A DNA stretch of 24,026 nt from DASXUG01 sp964620425 (GCA_964620425.1 CAZUGV010000017.1:1-24026), one strand, 5' to 3'. Numbered from the stretch's first letter, positions 1 through 6,457 are shown. Notes: a model not told the origin generated them from the sequence alone. Program-made: numbers and translations.

Positions 1-385
1 TTAATGTGCTTATTTTAGATTCAATTAATGGGCGTTTTGACACAGCCTCGGCCGATAGCACTAGTTGAGCCGAGGTGGTTCACTGTCAGCTTCGCCATGA
101 AATGGAGACGTTTGGTTTTTCACTTTCGGCTAATACTTGATAATTGCCTGCGGCTTTTTTGAAATAATTCTAGGTGGTTCTTTTCACTTGATATTCACAA
201 AAAACATTATCTTGAATGATTTTATGACTTAAGGTGATCTCAACGTGAAATGATTGCAGCTGCCGAGTTCCAACCAGACAAGTCGCAGATAATTTATTTA
301 TTATTTAAAAATTCCCTCACAATTCTAAAAATTTTCACGTTCAATTTGCCATAATAAACCCCTAACTACTTAAACGAGTTTAACC
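1..385. other. Left-edge stretch with no supportable gene
   Basis: No convincing gene is visible. A 7-bp inverted repeat (CCTCGGC at 46-52, GCCGAGG at 69-75) could form a hairpin. A 44-codon frame from ATG 28 and a short minus-strand frame running off the left edge are open but have no ribosome-binding site and no recognised homology. The last 60 bases are AT-rich and share a motif with the leader of the gene at 9507 (AAAAATTT at 327-334, then TCAATTTGC at 341-349), which may be promoter sequence for the next gene. Confidence 0.4.
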
Positions 386-544
386 ATGCAAATTGAGGTA
401 TTCCAAGCACTCACAGATGCAGTTATTTCACCACAAAAAGCCAAACGGCTGGCACAAGCCATTGACGATTATATTGACTGCTTGATTAAACAAAAGATCA
501 ATCAAAAAATGACAGACTCAAGAACAATTGGAAGGATTAATTAA
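386..544 (+). CDS. Small hypothetical protein, 52 aa
   Basis: A 52-codon frame from ATG to TAA. It is predicted helical and charged, with a heptad-like stretch around residues 17-41 (KAKRLAQAIDDYIDCLIKQK). The start of the protein (VFQALTDAVISPQKA) loosely resembles the first helix of DUF1640-type coiled-coil proteins of phages and plasmids, but it stops too early to be one, so this is only a resemblance. The ribosome-binding site is weak (GAG at 376-378). It lies 52 bases upstream of the next small gene on the same strand and may share its transcript. The function is unknown, and the gene could be a truncated relative of something longer. Confidence 0.45.
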   Translation: MQIEVFQALTDAVISPQKAKRLAQAIDDYIDCLIKQKINQKMTDSRTIGRIN

Positions 545-596
545 AAAGTGATCGTCCTCTGTATAGTAGTCACATCGGTTAAATTAGGAAGTTATT

Positions 597-806
597 ATGG
601 ATAAAAGTTGGCTTAAAATGGTGCCAGTAATTGGAGATGAAAAGCTCGTTGAGATGCTAAACCATCATCGCAAAACCACTGGGTTGGATTATGCGGATAC
701 CCCAGAGATTATGCGTTACACCTTCAAATGTCAGATTGATGCTGAAAAATCTGATGAGATTGCAGAAGCGCTGATCAATCGCCTAGTTAACACGCCTCAA
801 TCCTAA
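597..806 (+). CDS. Small hypothetical protein, 69 aa
   Basis: A 69-residue cytoplasmic protein with no membrane segment or signal peptide. The ATG follows AGGAAG at about 586-591 with good spacing, so the start is well supported. The composition is normal for a folded helical protein, with alternating acidic and hydrophobic residues in the C-terminal half (EKSDEIAEALINRLV). I do not recognise a family. It sits between another small gene at 386 and a convergent XRE regulator, typical of cargo in an integrated element. The function cannot be assigned. Confidence 0.6.
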   Translation: MDKSWLKMVPVIGDEKLVEMLNHHRKTTGLDYADTPEIMRYTFKCQIDAEKSDEIAEALINRLVNTPQS

Positions 807-880
807 GCTGCTAGCACCGAGTAATAAACAAGCTAAATCTAGCACAATAAATCTAACACACTAGTACAGATACCATTTTC

Positions 881-1216
881 TCAATGGCTTGAGGCTGTAG
901 TTTTTCTAAGCTCACTAACCAATGTGCTAACTTCTTTCATTTGCGCCTCACTCAACTGATGCAAGCCAATCAGTAAATCCGCCATCTCATCATCATTACA
1001 GTAAAAGTAAGTCACTGGCACTTCGAGTGCTTTCGCGATACTTTCCGCAATATCAAACGCTGGCGCATGAATACCGTTTTCATAACGACTCATGCGCGCT
1101 GAAGCACAAGACTCATCCAATCCGATCATCACCCCCAATTTATCCTGAGGAATGCCACGTAGTAATCGAATCGTGCGCAAGCGACGACCAAATAACGATG
1201 TAATAGTTTTTTTCAT
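881..1216 (-). CDS. XRE-family transcriptional regulator
   Basis: A cI/Cro-type helix-turn-helix DNA-binding protein of 111 residues. The HTH spans about residues 8-65 and carries the signature RLRTIRLLRGIPQDKLGVMI followed by a recognition segment ending RMSRYENG. The tail (about 75-111) is short and helical, probably for dimerisation. This compact form, with PVTYFYC after the HTH, is a common family in betaproteobacteria and Acinetobacter. I place the start at ATG 1216; an upstream in-frame TTG at 1246 would add ten residues but lies inside the operator-like palindromes. It is divergent from the lipoprotein gene at 1372, and two copies of a palindrome overlap and precede its start, so autorepression and control of the divergent genes are likely inferences. 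Confidence 0.85.
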   Translation of the reverse strand: MKKTITSLFGRRLRTIRLLRGIPQDKLGVMIGLDESCASARMSRYENGIHAPAFDIAESIAKALEVPVTYFYCNDDEMADLLIGLHQLSEAQMKEVSTLVSELRKTTASSH

Positions 1217-1217
1217 C

Positions 1218-1265
1218 CTACGATAATCGTAAATTTCCGTCCGCAATGCTCTACGAATTGCGTAG
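1218..1265. promoter_or_regulatory. Twin operator-like palindromes before the XRE gene
   Basis: Two 15-bp sites match CTACGA-N4-CGTAR: 1218-1232 and 1251-1265. Their starts are 33 bp apart, about three helical turns, which would put bound dimers on the same DNA face. A degenerate third copy (TACGA-N4-GGTA) lies at 1291-1303. A TATAAT-like hexamer for the plus strand (1274-1279) lies beside them. The sites overlap the translation start of the XRE gene, so it is the obvious candidate binder. The sites are seen directly; the binding is inferred. Confidence 0.55.
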
Positions 1266-1371
1266 ATATTTGATATAATAAATCATCACATACGACAGAG
1301 GTACCTTAATCCAACCCATTGAAATACATGTATAAACTCAACTTTATTAGCATCAGCAGAAAGGTATTCCC

Positions 1372-2022
1372 ATGAAAAATAACAAAATGATTCCAACCAT
1401 TTTAATCGCAACATTAGCACTGTCAGCATGTTCATCTAACCCATATCACACGCCACCATCTAAGGGTAAATCTGCGTCAGACTACAAGCGCGAGCAATTG
1501 GATTACAGCAAAACCCAAGAACTGGGTGGTGCAGCCCTTAGTGGACTTGTCGGCGGACTACTCGGCCCTGCGGGTATCTTGATTACCAGCCTAGGCACCA
1601 CAGGTGCAAGATTACGTGCCTTGAACAACTACTGGAGTAGTGTCGATAACACTGAGTTAGTGGGGGTGGTCTATCAAGATGTGACGAAAGCTAGAAACGC
1701 AGAGTTTCTAGACCACAGTAGCTGGTTTACTAACCTACCTAAAAAGGCAGACTTACCCCTTGAGTTGAATGTAGACACAGGCAGCGGCAACAGCTTTGTA
1801 TTTCCAGTCAAACCTGACATTCATCCAGAAATTGGCGATGTAGTGACCATCAAAGCATCAAGCACTACGCACAAAATCATGAGCAAACATGCTGACTTCT
1901 TCCAAGACTTACCTTGGATCGTGGAGATTCGTTGTAAGAAACAAGATAAAGCGTGTATCGACGCCCCAGAAAACGAAGTCGGTGTCGCTAAACGCATACC
2001 AGTTGAAACCGCCACCAACTAA
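1372..2022 (+). CDS. Putative outer-membrane or periplasmic lipoprotein with glycine zipper
   Basis: A 216-residue exported protein. The N-terminus is a signal peptide with a lipobox LSAC, so Cys20 should be lipidated after signal peptidase II cleavage; Ser at +2 fits outer-membrane sorting. Residues about 52-78 are a glycine-rich hydrophobic stretch (GGAALSGLVGGLLGPAG) resembling a glycine zipper that could insert into or associate with membranes. The remaining 130 residues are a soluble domain I do not recognise, with two cysteines near the end (Cys188 and Cys195 approximately) that could form a disulphide. It heads a run of plus-strand membrane-protein genes to 2928 and is divergent from the XRE repressor. 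The role is unknown. Confidence 0.7.
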   Translation: MKNNKMIPTILIATLALSACSSNPYHTPPSKGKSASDYKREQLDYSKTQELGGAALSGLVGGLLGPAGILITSLGTTGARLRALNNYWSSVDNTELVGVVYQDVTKARNAEFLDHSSWFTNLPKKADLPLELNVDTGSGNSFVFPVKPDIHPEIGDVVTIKASSTTHKIMSKHADFFQDLPWIVEIRCKKQDKACIDAPENEVGVAKRIPVETATN

Positions 2023-2025
2023 TCA

Positions 2026-2061
2026 AAAGACACAACAAAATTGAAAGACACCACAAAATTG
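2026..2061. repeat. 18-bp tandem duplication
   Basis: Two adjacent 18-bp copies (2026-2043 and 2044-2061) starting AAAGACAC and ending CAAAATTG, differing at one base (A or C). They fill the gap between the lipoprotein stop and the next gene's ribosome-binding site and look like a recent slippage or duplication event. Confidence 0.85.
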
Positions 2062-2075
2062 AAAAGGAAACCATC

Positions 2076-2399
2076 ATGGATCAAATTGAACAAACAATGA
2101 ACCAACAACCAGTCATGAAATTAAGCACTGCATTGAAGCGATGGGCAATTTGCTTGGCTATATTGCTAGTGTTAATTGCACTTACCAAGCTATCTACAGC
2201 ATTTGCCTCCTTAGCAGTTTTGTTTTACTTGGCGAGCGGCATATACCTGAATCGCGCAGTGCTCAGGCGGATAGTGGAATGGCACCCCATGCACAATACA
2301 CTCTATAACGTCACCCAAGAAAAGCTAAAGTTCTTACTCTTATGGCCAGTCATGTACATCCCGTTATTTGTGCGCCTTGGCATTGATAAACTTTTGTAA
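2076..2399 (+). CDS. Small multi-pass membrane protein, 107 aa
   Basis: An inner-membrane protein candidate. Hydrophobic segments are seen at about residues 23-40 (WAICLAILLVLIALTKL), 43-58 and 87-100; the first two are clear transmembrane helices with a very short connection, and the third is shorter. Basic residues (KR before the first helix, RR after the second) suggest both ends face the cytoplasm around a hairpin. The start is supported by AAGGAAA upstream with suitable spacing. It follows the lipoprotein gene by 53 bases, a gap filled by the 18-bp tandem duplication, and is probably cotranscribed. No family is recognised. Confidence 0.65.
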   Translation: MDQIEQTMNQQPVMKLSTALKRWAICLAILLVLIALTKLSTAFASLAVLFYLASGIYLNRAVLRRIVEWHPMHNTLYNVTQEKLKFLLLWPVMYIPLFVRLGIDKLL

Positions 2400-2444
2400 G
2401 TCTGAATAAAACATTCATCCTCACGATTACGAGGGGATGAATTA

Positions 2445-2505
2445 GAGCTGGTGAAATAGATCTGCTGAGATAGCGCTGCTGAAATAGAGCTGCCGAAATA
2501 GCGCT
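2445..2505. repeat. 14-bp tandem repeat, four units plus a partial
   Basis: Four units of exactly 14 bp (2445-2458, 2459-2472, 2473-2486, 2487-2500) plus a five-base partial fifth, consensus GAGCTGCTGAAATA, each differing at one to three positions. It lies in the 154-bp gap between two membrane-protein genes and is not in any supported reading frame. The period is not a multiple of three, so it is unlikely to be coding. Confidence 0.85.
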
Positions 2506-2553
2506 CACTTACACCCCAGCAAAATCAACAACCAATTAAAGGAGAGCAAAAAC

Positions 2554-2712
2554 ATGCAAGCGCTTTTATCACAGTACAACATGCTTTACGTCACCGTAGG
2601 TTTTTTTAGCATACTCGTCATGACTTACTGGGCATTTAAATGCGTACGGTGGGTCATCCGCGTCGTTAAAAGAATCGGTCAAGCTGTTCAAACATTATTT
2701 GCTCAAGGATAA
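2554..2712 (+). CDS. Small single-pass membrane protein, 52 aa
   Basis: A 52-residue protein with one transmembrane helix (about residues 10-28, MLYVTVGFFSILVMTYWAF) followed by a strongly basic amphipathic stretch (KCVRWVIRVVKRIGQ), which predicts the C-terminus on the cytoplasmic face. A strong ribosome-binding site, AAAGGAGAG, stands just before the ATG, so the gene is well supported despite its size. Its stop is only three bases before the next ATG, pointing to translational coupling. The architecture resembles small membrane peptides such as hydrophobic type I toxins or envelope-stress peptides, but no sequence match is recognised. Confidence 0.65.
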   Translation: MQALLSQYNMLYVTVGFFSILVMTYWAFKCVRWVIRVVKRIGQAVQTLFAQG

Positions 2713-2715
2713 ACA

Positions 2716-2928
2716 ATGGAATACTTTTTACTTTACACCATACTCAAGCCGATATTGGATATTTGCCAAGAAGTAGGCATGGGAGTAATCCAACTGTTAT
2801 TTATGGTAATTATGCTACTCGCACTCCTATTAGGAGGGATTACAGAAAAACGAAAATACTATGTAGAAGGGATTGATGAACATTCAAACAAAAAAGGGCA
2901 ATCAGGATATTGGGTCTACGAAGACTAA
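2716..2928 (+). CDS. Small membrane protein, 70 aa
   Basis: A 70-residue protein beginning three bases after the previous stop. Residues 1-40 are almost entirely hydrophobic (two short helices, about 2-16 and 22-40, the latter GVIQLLFMVIMLLALLLGG); the last 30 are hydrophilic and end in WVYED. The pairing with the 52-residue membrane protein suggests that the two act together. No conserved family is recognised, and the role is unknown. This ends the membrane-protein run that starts at 1372. Confidence 0.65.
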   Translation: MEYFLLYTILKPILDICQEVGMGVIQLLFMVIMLLALLLGGITEKRKYYVEGIDEHSNKKGQSGYWVYED

Positions 2929-3009
2929 TGCCAGTCCTCAGCTTCACACCTAGCTACATGCGGTGTGCTGGCTAGCGTATCAAATTTACAACTTAGAAAG
3001 AGGGATCTA

Positions 3010-3345
3010 ATGACCACGAAGATTAAATTTAAATTACCCGCACTTGAATCTGCTACTCATTCAGCTAGCATTTTTGTGAAAGCGGGCAAAATACATCAGA
3101 AAAAAATCACTGAATATGATGACATGGCTTTCATAGACTGCGTGCCGATCTATTATAGTAATCTCGAAATCAAGCAATTGAGAACGTCAAATCATGTCAG
3201 TCAGTCTGTCTTTGCAAGATACTTGAACGTTTCTAAATCAACAGTTGAGAAATGGGAAAGTGGAGCCCGCAGGCCAAATGGGCCATCGCTGAAAATACTC
3301 TCCATCATCGAAAAGTATGGTATTTCTATTGTGACGGATGTTTGA
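3010..3345 (+). CDS. HigA-like XRE antitoxin/regulator without toxin
   Basis: A 111-residue protein whose C-terminal half (about residues 50-105) is an HTH of the HigA-2/YiaG antitoxin type: IKQLRTSNHVSQSVFARYLN, then the recognition helix region STVEKWESGARRPNG and a terminal LKILSIIEKYG. In this family the protein binds DNA and neutralises a RelE/HigB-like mRNA-cleaving toxin encoded just upstream. No toxin gene is present here: the 80 bases before it are non-coding and the next upstream gene is a membrane protein. The start at ATG 3010 is chosen because AGAGGG stands just upstream; longer frames begin without a site. It may be an orphan antitoxin or a stand-alone regulator. Confidence 0.75.
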   Translation: MTTKIKFKLPALESATHSASIFVKAGKIHQKKITEYDDMAFIDCVPIYYSNLEIKQLRTSNHVSQSVFARYLNVSKSTVEKWESGARRPNGPSLKILSIIEKYGISIVTDV

Positions 3346-3411
3346 TAGGTGAGTATTTTCGTTACATTGATAGCGATTAGTGACTGAGACTCCAAATCTG
3401 CAACAAAAAGG

Positions 3412-3568
3412 CTAGAACAACGATGTTTTTTTGATTAAATGACCTTTTGGAGCGAAAGCTTTCGCATCTTCTCTCAAAACAGTTAGATATTCATCGCTGA
3501 TCGGACCGTCATCCTTTTCGTAAGCTGGTAATACTTCGCTGGGCTGACGCTGATTAAAGCGCATCAAT
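3412..3568 (-). pseudogene. Remnant related to the small gene at 7733-7921
   Basis: The frame ending at 3412 (TAG) reads SEVLPAYEKDDGPISDEYL and ends KGHLIKKTSLF. The nucleotides at 3526-3568 align with 7820-7861, which encode IDIALSNLASEVLPCYE; 15 bases (3526-3540 against 7820-7834) match with one difference. Here the upstream part is damaged: the aligned codons contain an in-frame TAA and one extra C puts SEVLP in another frame, and no N-terminal part is present. The open frame to ATG 3633 overlaps the tail of the neighbouring antitoxin in a different frame and is probably not real. I read it as the C-terminal remnant of a small DNA-binding or antitoxin-type protein; the family is not identified. 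Confidence 0.55.
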
Positions 3569-3580
3569 TTTTGGGTGTAT

Positions 3581-3932
3581 TTATTTGCTGGTAATTTCAC
3601 GATACCTCGCCATGGCTTGTAGAAACTTCTCATTTCTGGGTGGTGGATTTTCGATTAATCTCATTATCTGCATAGATTCATTTTGACTTAAATATCATCG
3701 TTGATTCATCCGCAATAACTGTTTCCGCCTTAGCTAAAGCGGCACTAACGATAAACTCATTCACTGAAGTACCAAGGATTGCCGCCGCTAGTTTTAACCT
3801 ATCGGCCTCTGCTGGCAAACATCTAAGATACATGGTCTTTCTGAGATGGGTCGTCATTGGTGTAATGCTTTCTCTTATGCGCTTTTTGCAATAAGCCCAA
3901 TTATTTTTAGCTGAAGCTACCTTTGGATTCAC
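3581..3932 (-). pseudogene. Frameshifted DUF1778 (TacA-like) antitoxin
   Basis: The frame from GTG 3932 to the stop at 3678 encodes a ribbon-helix-helix antitoxin of the DUF1778 type: LPAEADRLKLAAAILGTSVN, then EFIVSAALAKAETVIADEST, then IFKSK and a premature TGA. Reading on in the frame shifted by one base, from about 3690 down to the TAA at 3581-3583, gives the missing family tail SQNESMQIMRLIENPPPRNE followed by KFLQAMARYREI. The NPPxxNEK motif is typical of the toxin-binding end of this family. The break is therefore a single small indel near 3686-3690. The acetyltransferase toxin that normally follows such an antitoxin (TacT, GNAT family) is absent. The true start may be the internal ATG of MTTHLRKTM. 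Confidence 0.75.
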
Positions 3933-4018
3933 ACATGAATTTGTTACTAAAATATTTTAGCATTTTTCATTAGCTATTTTTTTAACTTCCCCTAACGTGC
4001 TCTCAAAATAGATCAAGT

Positions 4019-5326
4019 TCACTTCACCCTCGGCAACTCCCCCCAACTCCCCGTATAGTTAGGACTCTTCGCCCCACGTCTCATCACCCATGTTTTATCA
4101 ATCCCCTCTGAAGCCAGCTTGACCGTCCCTTTGCTATATTTCTGGTTAATCCTATCCAGTGTCTCCATTAATTTGCTGGTTTTAGGATTATCGCTGGAGT
4201 AGCCAAACAAATCTTGCTGTTGCCCACCCTCAGACACTAACTCCATCAACATCACGCCCGCTTTTTGATAATAAATGTCAGGTTTATAAATGCGCTTCAG
4301 TAACCATTGTGCAGCCTTGTTAATCTGTAAGGTGCAATCAGTCGGGGAGGGGAGTCCGATGGTCATGCTATTACCGTAATACTCCGCTTGGTCAAACGGG
4401 CTGTTCTGAATAAACACAAGCACAGCGCTAGTATATAAACCTTGCTTTCTGAGTCTTTCACTCGCATTGGTGGCATGAAAGCTAACAGCTTCTTGCAAAT
4501 CAGCGAGTGTATTCACTCTTGTGCCAAAGGAGCGTGAAGACATGACTTGTTTAGATTCACCCACCATTTCATCGAGTGCTAGCCATGATTCACCATTAAG
4601 TTCTTTAACCGTACGCTCTAGCAACACCCCAAACTTATCTCGAATGCGTTTAGGATTGGCATTTTTAAGTCTCAGTACATTATGCACGCCTACGCTATTT
4701 AGCTTGGCTTCAAGCTTACTACCTACGCCCCATACTTTGGATACTGGTAACGATTCCATGATGCTATCTAACTGACTAGTTGCCATGCTCGTAAAGTCAC
4801 ATACGCCATTAAAGCCTTCTTTCTTCTTGGCACAGTGGTTCGCTAATTTGGCTAAGGTCTTGGTATGTGCAATGCCCACACAAATAGGTAAGCCCGTCCA
4901 TTGGAATACGGTATTTTTAATCTCCAGCCCATAAGCGGTTAAGTCTTGCTCAAAGCCTGTGAGGTCTAAAAATGATTCATCTATGGAATACACTTCAACT
5001 CTAGGTGCAAATTGTCTAAGGGTAGCTACAAAGCGATTCGACATATTGGCGTATAGCTCATAATTACTAGAGAAGTGTGTTACCCCCAGTTTCTTGGCTT
5101 GTTTCTCTAATTCAAACCATGGGCGGCACATATAAATATCGAGCATGGCTTTGGCTTCTTTACTCTGTGCGATGACGCAACCATCATTGTTCGATAACAC
5201 CACCACAGGTTTCCCTCTAAGCTCAGGTCTAAACACCTGCTCACAGGACGCATAAAAGCTATTGGCATCACACAAGGCAAATATCGGTTTCATACGATGA
5301 TTATTACTTAGGTTGATGGATAACAT
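4019..5326 (-). CDS. umuC: UmuC, catalytic subunit of DNA polymerase V
   Basis: A Y-family translesion polymerase that copies past DNA damage with UmuD'2 and RecA. The palm carries ALCDANSFYASCE near the N-terminus (metal-binding Asp20), SNNDGCVIAQSKEAKAM, and SIDESFLDL with Asp116-Glu117; a helix-hairpin-helix region (VWGVGSKLEAKL) and little-finger domain follow. QQDLF in the C-terminal third fits the beta-clamp-binding motif, and the end (SPNYTGSWGELP) is the DUF4113 tail of UmuC. The start is uncertain: ATG 5326 has GGTGG upstream and overlaps umuD by 23 bases, while ATG 5293 (MKPIFALCD) matches the usual UmuC N-terminus and length of about 424. It is full length and appears intact; expression is probably SOS-controlled through umuD. 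Confidence 0.95.
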   Translation of the reverse strand: MLSINLSNNHRMKPIFALCDANSFYASCEQVFRPELRGKPVVVLSNNDGCVIAQSKEAKAMLDIYMCRPWFELEKQAKKLGVTHFSSNYELYANMSNRFVATLRQFAPRVEVYSIDESFLDLTGFEQDLTAYGLEIKNTVFQWTGLPICVGIAHTKTLAKLANHCAKKKEGFNGVCDFTSMATSQLDSIMESLPVSKVWGVGSKLEAKLNSVGVHNVLRLKNANPKRIRDKFGVLLERTVKELNGESWLALDEMVGESKQVMSSRSFGTRVNTLADLQEAVSFHATNASERLRKQGLYTSAVLVFIQNSPFDQAEYYGNSMTIGLPSPTDCTLQINKAAQWLLKRIYKPDIYYQKAGVMLMELVSEGGQQQDLFGYSSDNPKTSKLMETLDRINQKYSKGTVKLASEGIDKTWVMRRGAKSPNYTGSWGELPRVK

Positions 5327-5738
5327 AAGTCACCACCCCAAACACCACTAGCTCTTGACCTTCACTAAATTCAATAGGGGCATATAAGGGATTTTCTGAT
5401 AGTAATTTCACAGTATTGCCTCGTTTATATAAACGCTTCACCATCCATTCACCTTCCACCTCAGCAATCACAATGCTGGAAGACTTCGGTTTAAGCGCAC
5501 GATTCACAATTAGCGTGTCGCCCTCAAATATCCCAGCCCCCACCATCGAGTCACCCGATACCGTAAAAAAGAAGGTCGCAGGTGGATTGGTGATAAAGCG
5601 CTCGTTCAAATCTAAAAACTTCTGTTCATAATCCTGTGCGGGCGATGGAAAGCGTGATTGCCCAGCCGAAACCTTAGCGCTGTAAATCGGAATAGGGATG
5701 TAGCTTGAAATAACAACTGGGGTGAGGTCTTGCTGCAT
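5304..5738 (-). CDS. umuD: UmuD, self-cleaving SOS mutagenesis protein
   Basis: A LexA-like S24 peptidase of 144 residues. RecA-DNA filaments trigger its self-cleavage to UmuD', which assembles with UmuC. The nucleophile lies in VSGDSMVGAGI (Ser64) and the general base in WMVKRL (Lys101). The cleavage site should be Ala25-Gly26 (VSAGQSRF); the E. coli protein has Cys-Gly there, whereas Ala-Gly is the LexA-like form and common in plasmid or element relatives. The coding end overlaps the start of umuC, so the pair is a coupled operon. No good ribosome-binding site is seen before ATG 5738. A partial LexA-like half-site lies upstream. Confidence 0.95.
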   Translation of the reverse strand: MQQDLTPVVISSYIPIPIYSAKVSAGQSRFPSPAQDYEQKFLDLNERFITNPPATFFFTVSGDSMVGAGIFEGDTLIVNRALKPKSSSIVIAEVEGEWMVKRLYKRGNTVKLLSENPLYAPIEFSEGQELVVFGVVTYVIHQPK

Positions 5739-5774
5739 AGTATCGATAGAAAAAAGTTGGCGATTGAACGAACG

Positions 5775-5806
5775 TACAGTATAACTAACGCGATAATATT
5801 TTAGAA
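5775..5806 (-). promoter_or_regulatory. Possible umuD promoter with a LexA half-site
   Basis: On the minus strand TATACT (5778-5783) could be a -10 hexamer, with TTCTAA (5801-5806) as a poor -35 at 17-bp spacing. TACTGTA (5775-5781) is a perfect half of the proteobacterial SOS box TACTGT-N8-ACAGTA and overlaps the -10, where LexA would block transcription. The second half is not recognisable (TTGA on the opposite side), so this is a weak candidate. Confidence 0.3.
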
Positions 5807-5856
5807 GATTACATTCAACTTTTATTGAGTAATGATCAAAGTCACCCTGCCAACTC

Positions 5857-5889
5857 GAAAAATTTTAAACACAAAAGTGTAAAATAAAT
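5857..5889. repeat. 33-bp repeat, copy 1
   Basis: Identical to 6171-6203 except at two positions. It begins GAAAAAT, contains the inverted repeat ACAC-AAAA-GTGT (5869-5880 approximately) and ends TAAAATAAAT. A weaker extension (TGCC, nine bases upstream) is also shared. It stands about 100 bp upstream of the small gene at 5990 and may be a promoter or operator module. Confidence 0.8.
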
Positions 5890-5989
5890 TGTAAGCAAGA
5901 TTACCAAAAACATCACCCAGCCATGGGTAGCGATTTAAAACACATACAGCTGGGATTTCTAGATAACTCATATAAAAAGGACTGATGAA

Positions 5990-6145
5990 ATGATATTCAA
6001 AATGATTACAAATGGGTTTGCCTATTACATCACCCACCACGTTGACCCCGCCATGGATAAGATTGGTGAGGGCGAAGATTGGCGTGCATTTAAGAAACAA
6101 GTGAGCGATTGGTGGGGAGGCAAGTCAGCGAGGGAGTCAGCTTAA
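5990..6145 (+). CDS. Small hypothetical protein, 51 aa
   Basis: A 51-codon gene that is too short for many ORF callers but well supported. AAAAAGG (5974-5980) stands upstream, and the protein has a biased, conserved-looking composition: an N-terminal amphipathic segment (MIFKMITNGFAYYITHHVDP) and a Trp-rich acidic/basic C-terminal half (EGEDWRAFKKQVSDWWGG). A competing 92-residue minus-strand frame over the same DNA has no ribosome-binding site and reads as a shadow. It is preceded by the first copy of the 33-bp repeat; the next gene follows the second copy. No family is recognised. Confidence 0.6.
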   Translation: MIFKMITNGFAYYITHHVDPAMDKIGEGEDWRAFKKQVSDWWGGKSARESA

Positions 6146-6170
6146 ATGTATTCACGTTGGATGCCGTTTA

Positions 6171-6203
6171 GAAAAACTTTAAACACAAAAGCGTAAAATA
6201 AAT
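6171..6203. repeat. 33-bp repeat, copy 2
   Basis: Second copy of the repeat at 5857-5889, 314 bp away in the same orientation and only 35 bp before the start of the gene at 6239. One of the two differences breaks the ACAC/GTGT inverted repeat (GCGT instead of GTGT). Confidence 0.8.
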
Positions 6204-6238
6204 ATCAATCACGCATAAACGCAAAGAGAGGGATATAG

Positions 6239-6457
6239 ATGATTCGTGTAGGTAATCGTATTAGATTAACGAAAGCTGAATTTGATATTTTTAAATCGAC
6301 CACTGGGGCTAATGAGCCGCCAAAGACGGTAGCGGAGTACAACTTAAAAATACGCAATACGATGGCGTTTTGGAACGATGTATACGTCCACGAAAATTGC
6401 GCAGAGGCTGGTTTGTTGGCAGCGATGTGTGAAATGGATTTAATTGCAGAAGAATAA
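6239..6457 (+). CDS. Small hypothetical protein, 72 aa
   Basis: A 72-residue soluble protein. AGAGAGGG lies eight bases before the ATG, giving a well-supported start. It is basic at the N-terminus (MIRVGNRIRLTKAEF) and acidic at the end (CEMDLIAEE), with aromatic residues in the middle (TMAFWNDVYVHENC). It is not a recognised domain. The upstream 33-bp repeat is shared with the 51-residue gene before it, suggesting that the two are under common control. Confidence 0.65.
   Translation: MIRVGNRIRLTKAEFDIFKSTTGANEPPKTVAEYNLKIRNTMAFWNDVYVHENCAEAGLLAAMCEMDLIAEE

Noticed and set aside
1821..2018. Minus-strand frame inside the lipoprotein gene
   Set aside because: Shadow with no start signal.
2445..2505. 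Possible CRISPR array
   Set aside because: Units are contiguous with no spacers and no cas genes nearby; it is a simple tandem repeat.
5923..5985. 20-codon frame before the 51-aa gene, ending next to its start
   Set aside because: No ribosome-binding site and too short to support as a leader peptide.
5822..6100. 92-residue minus-strand open frame
   Set aside because: No ribosome-binding site or family, and it covers the well-supported 51-aa plus-strand gene and the first 33-bp repeat.
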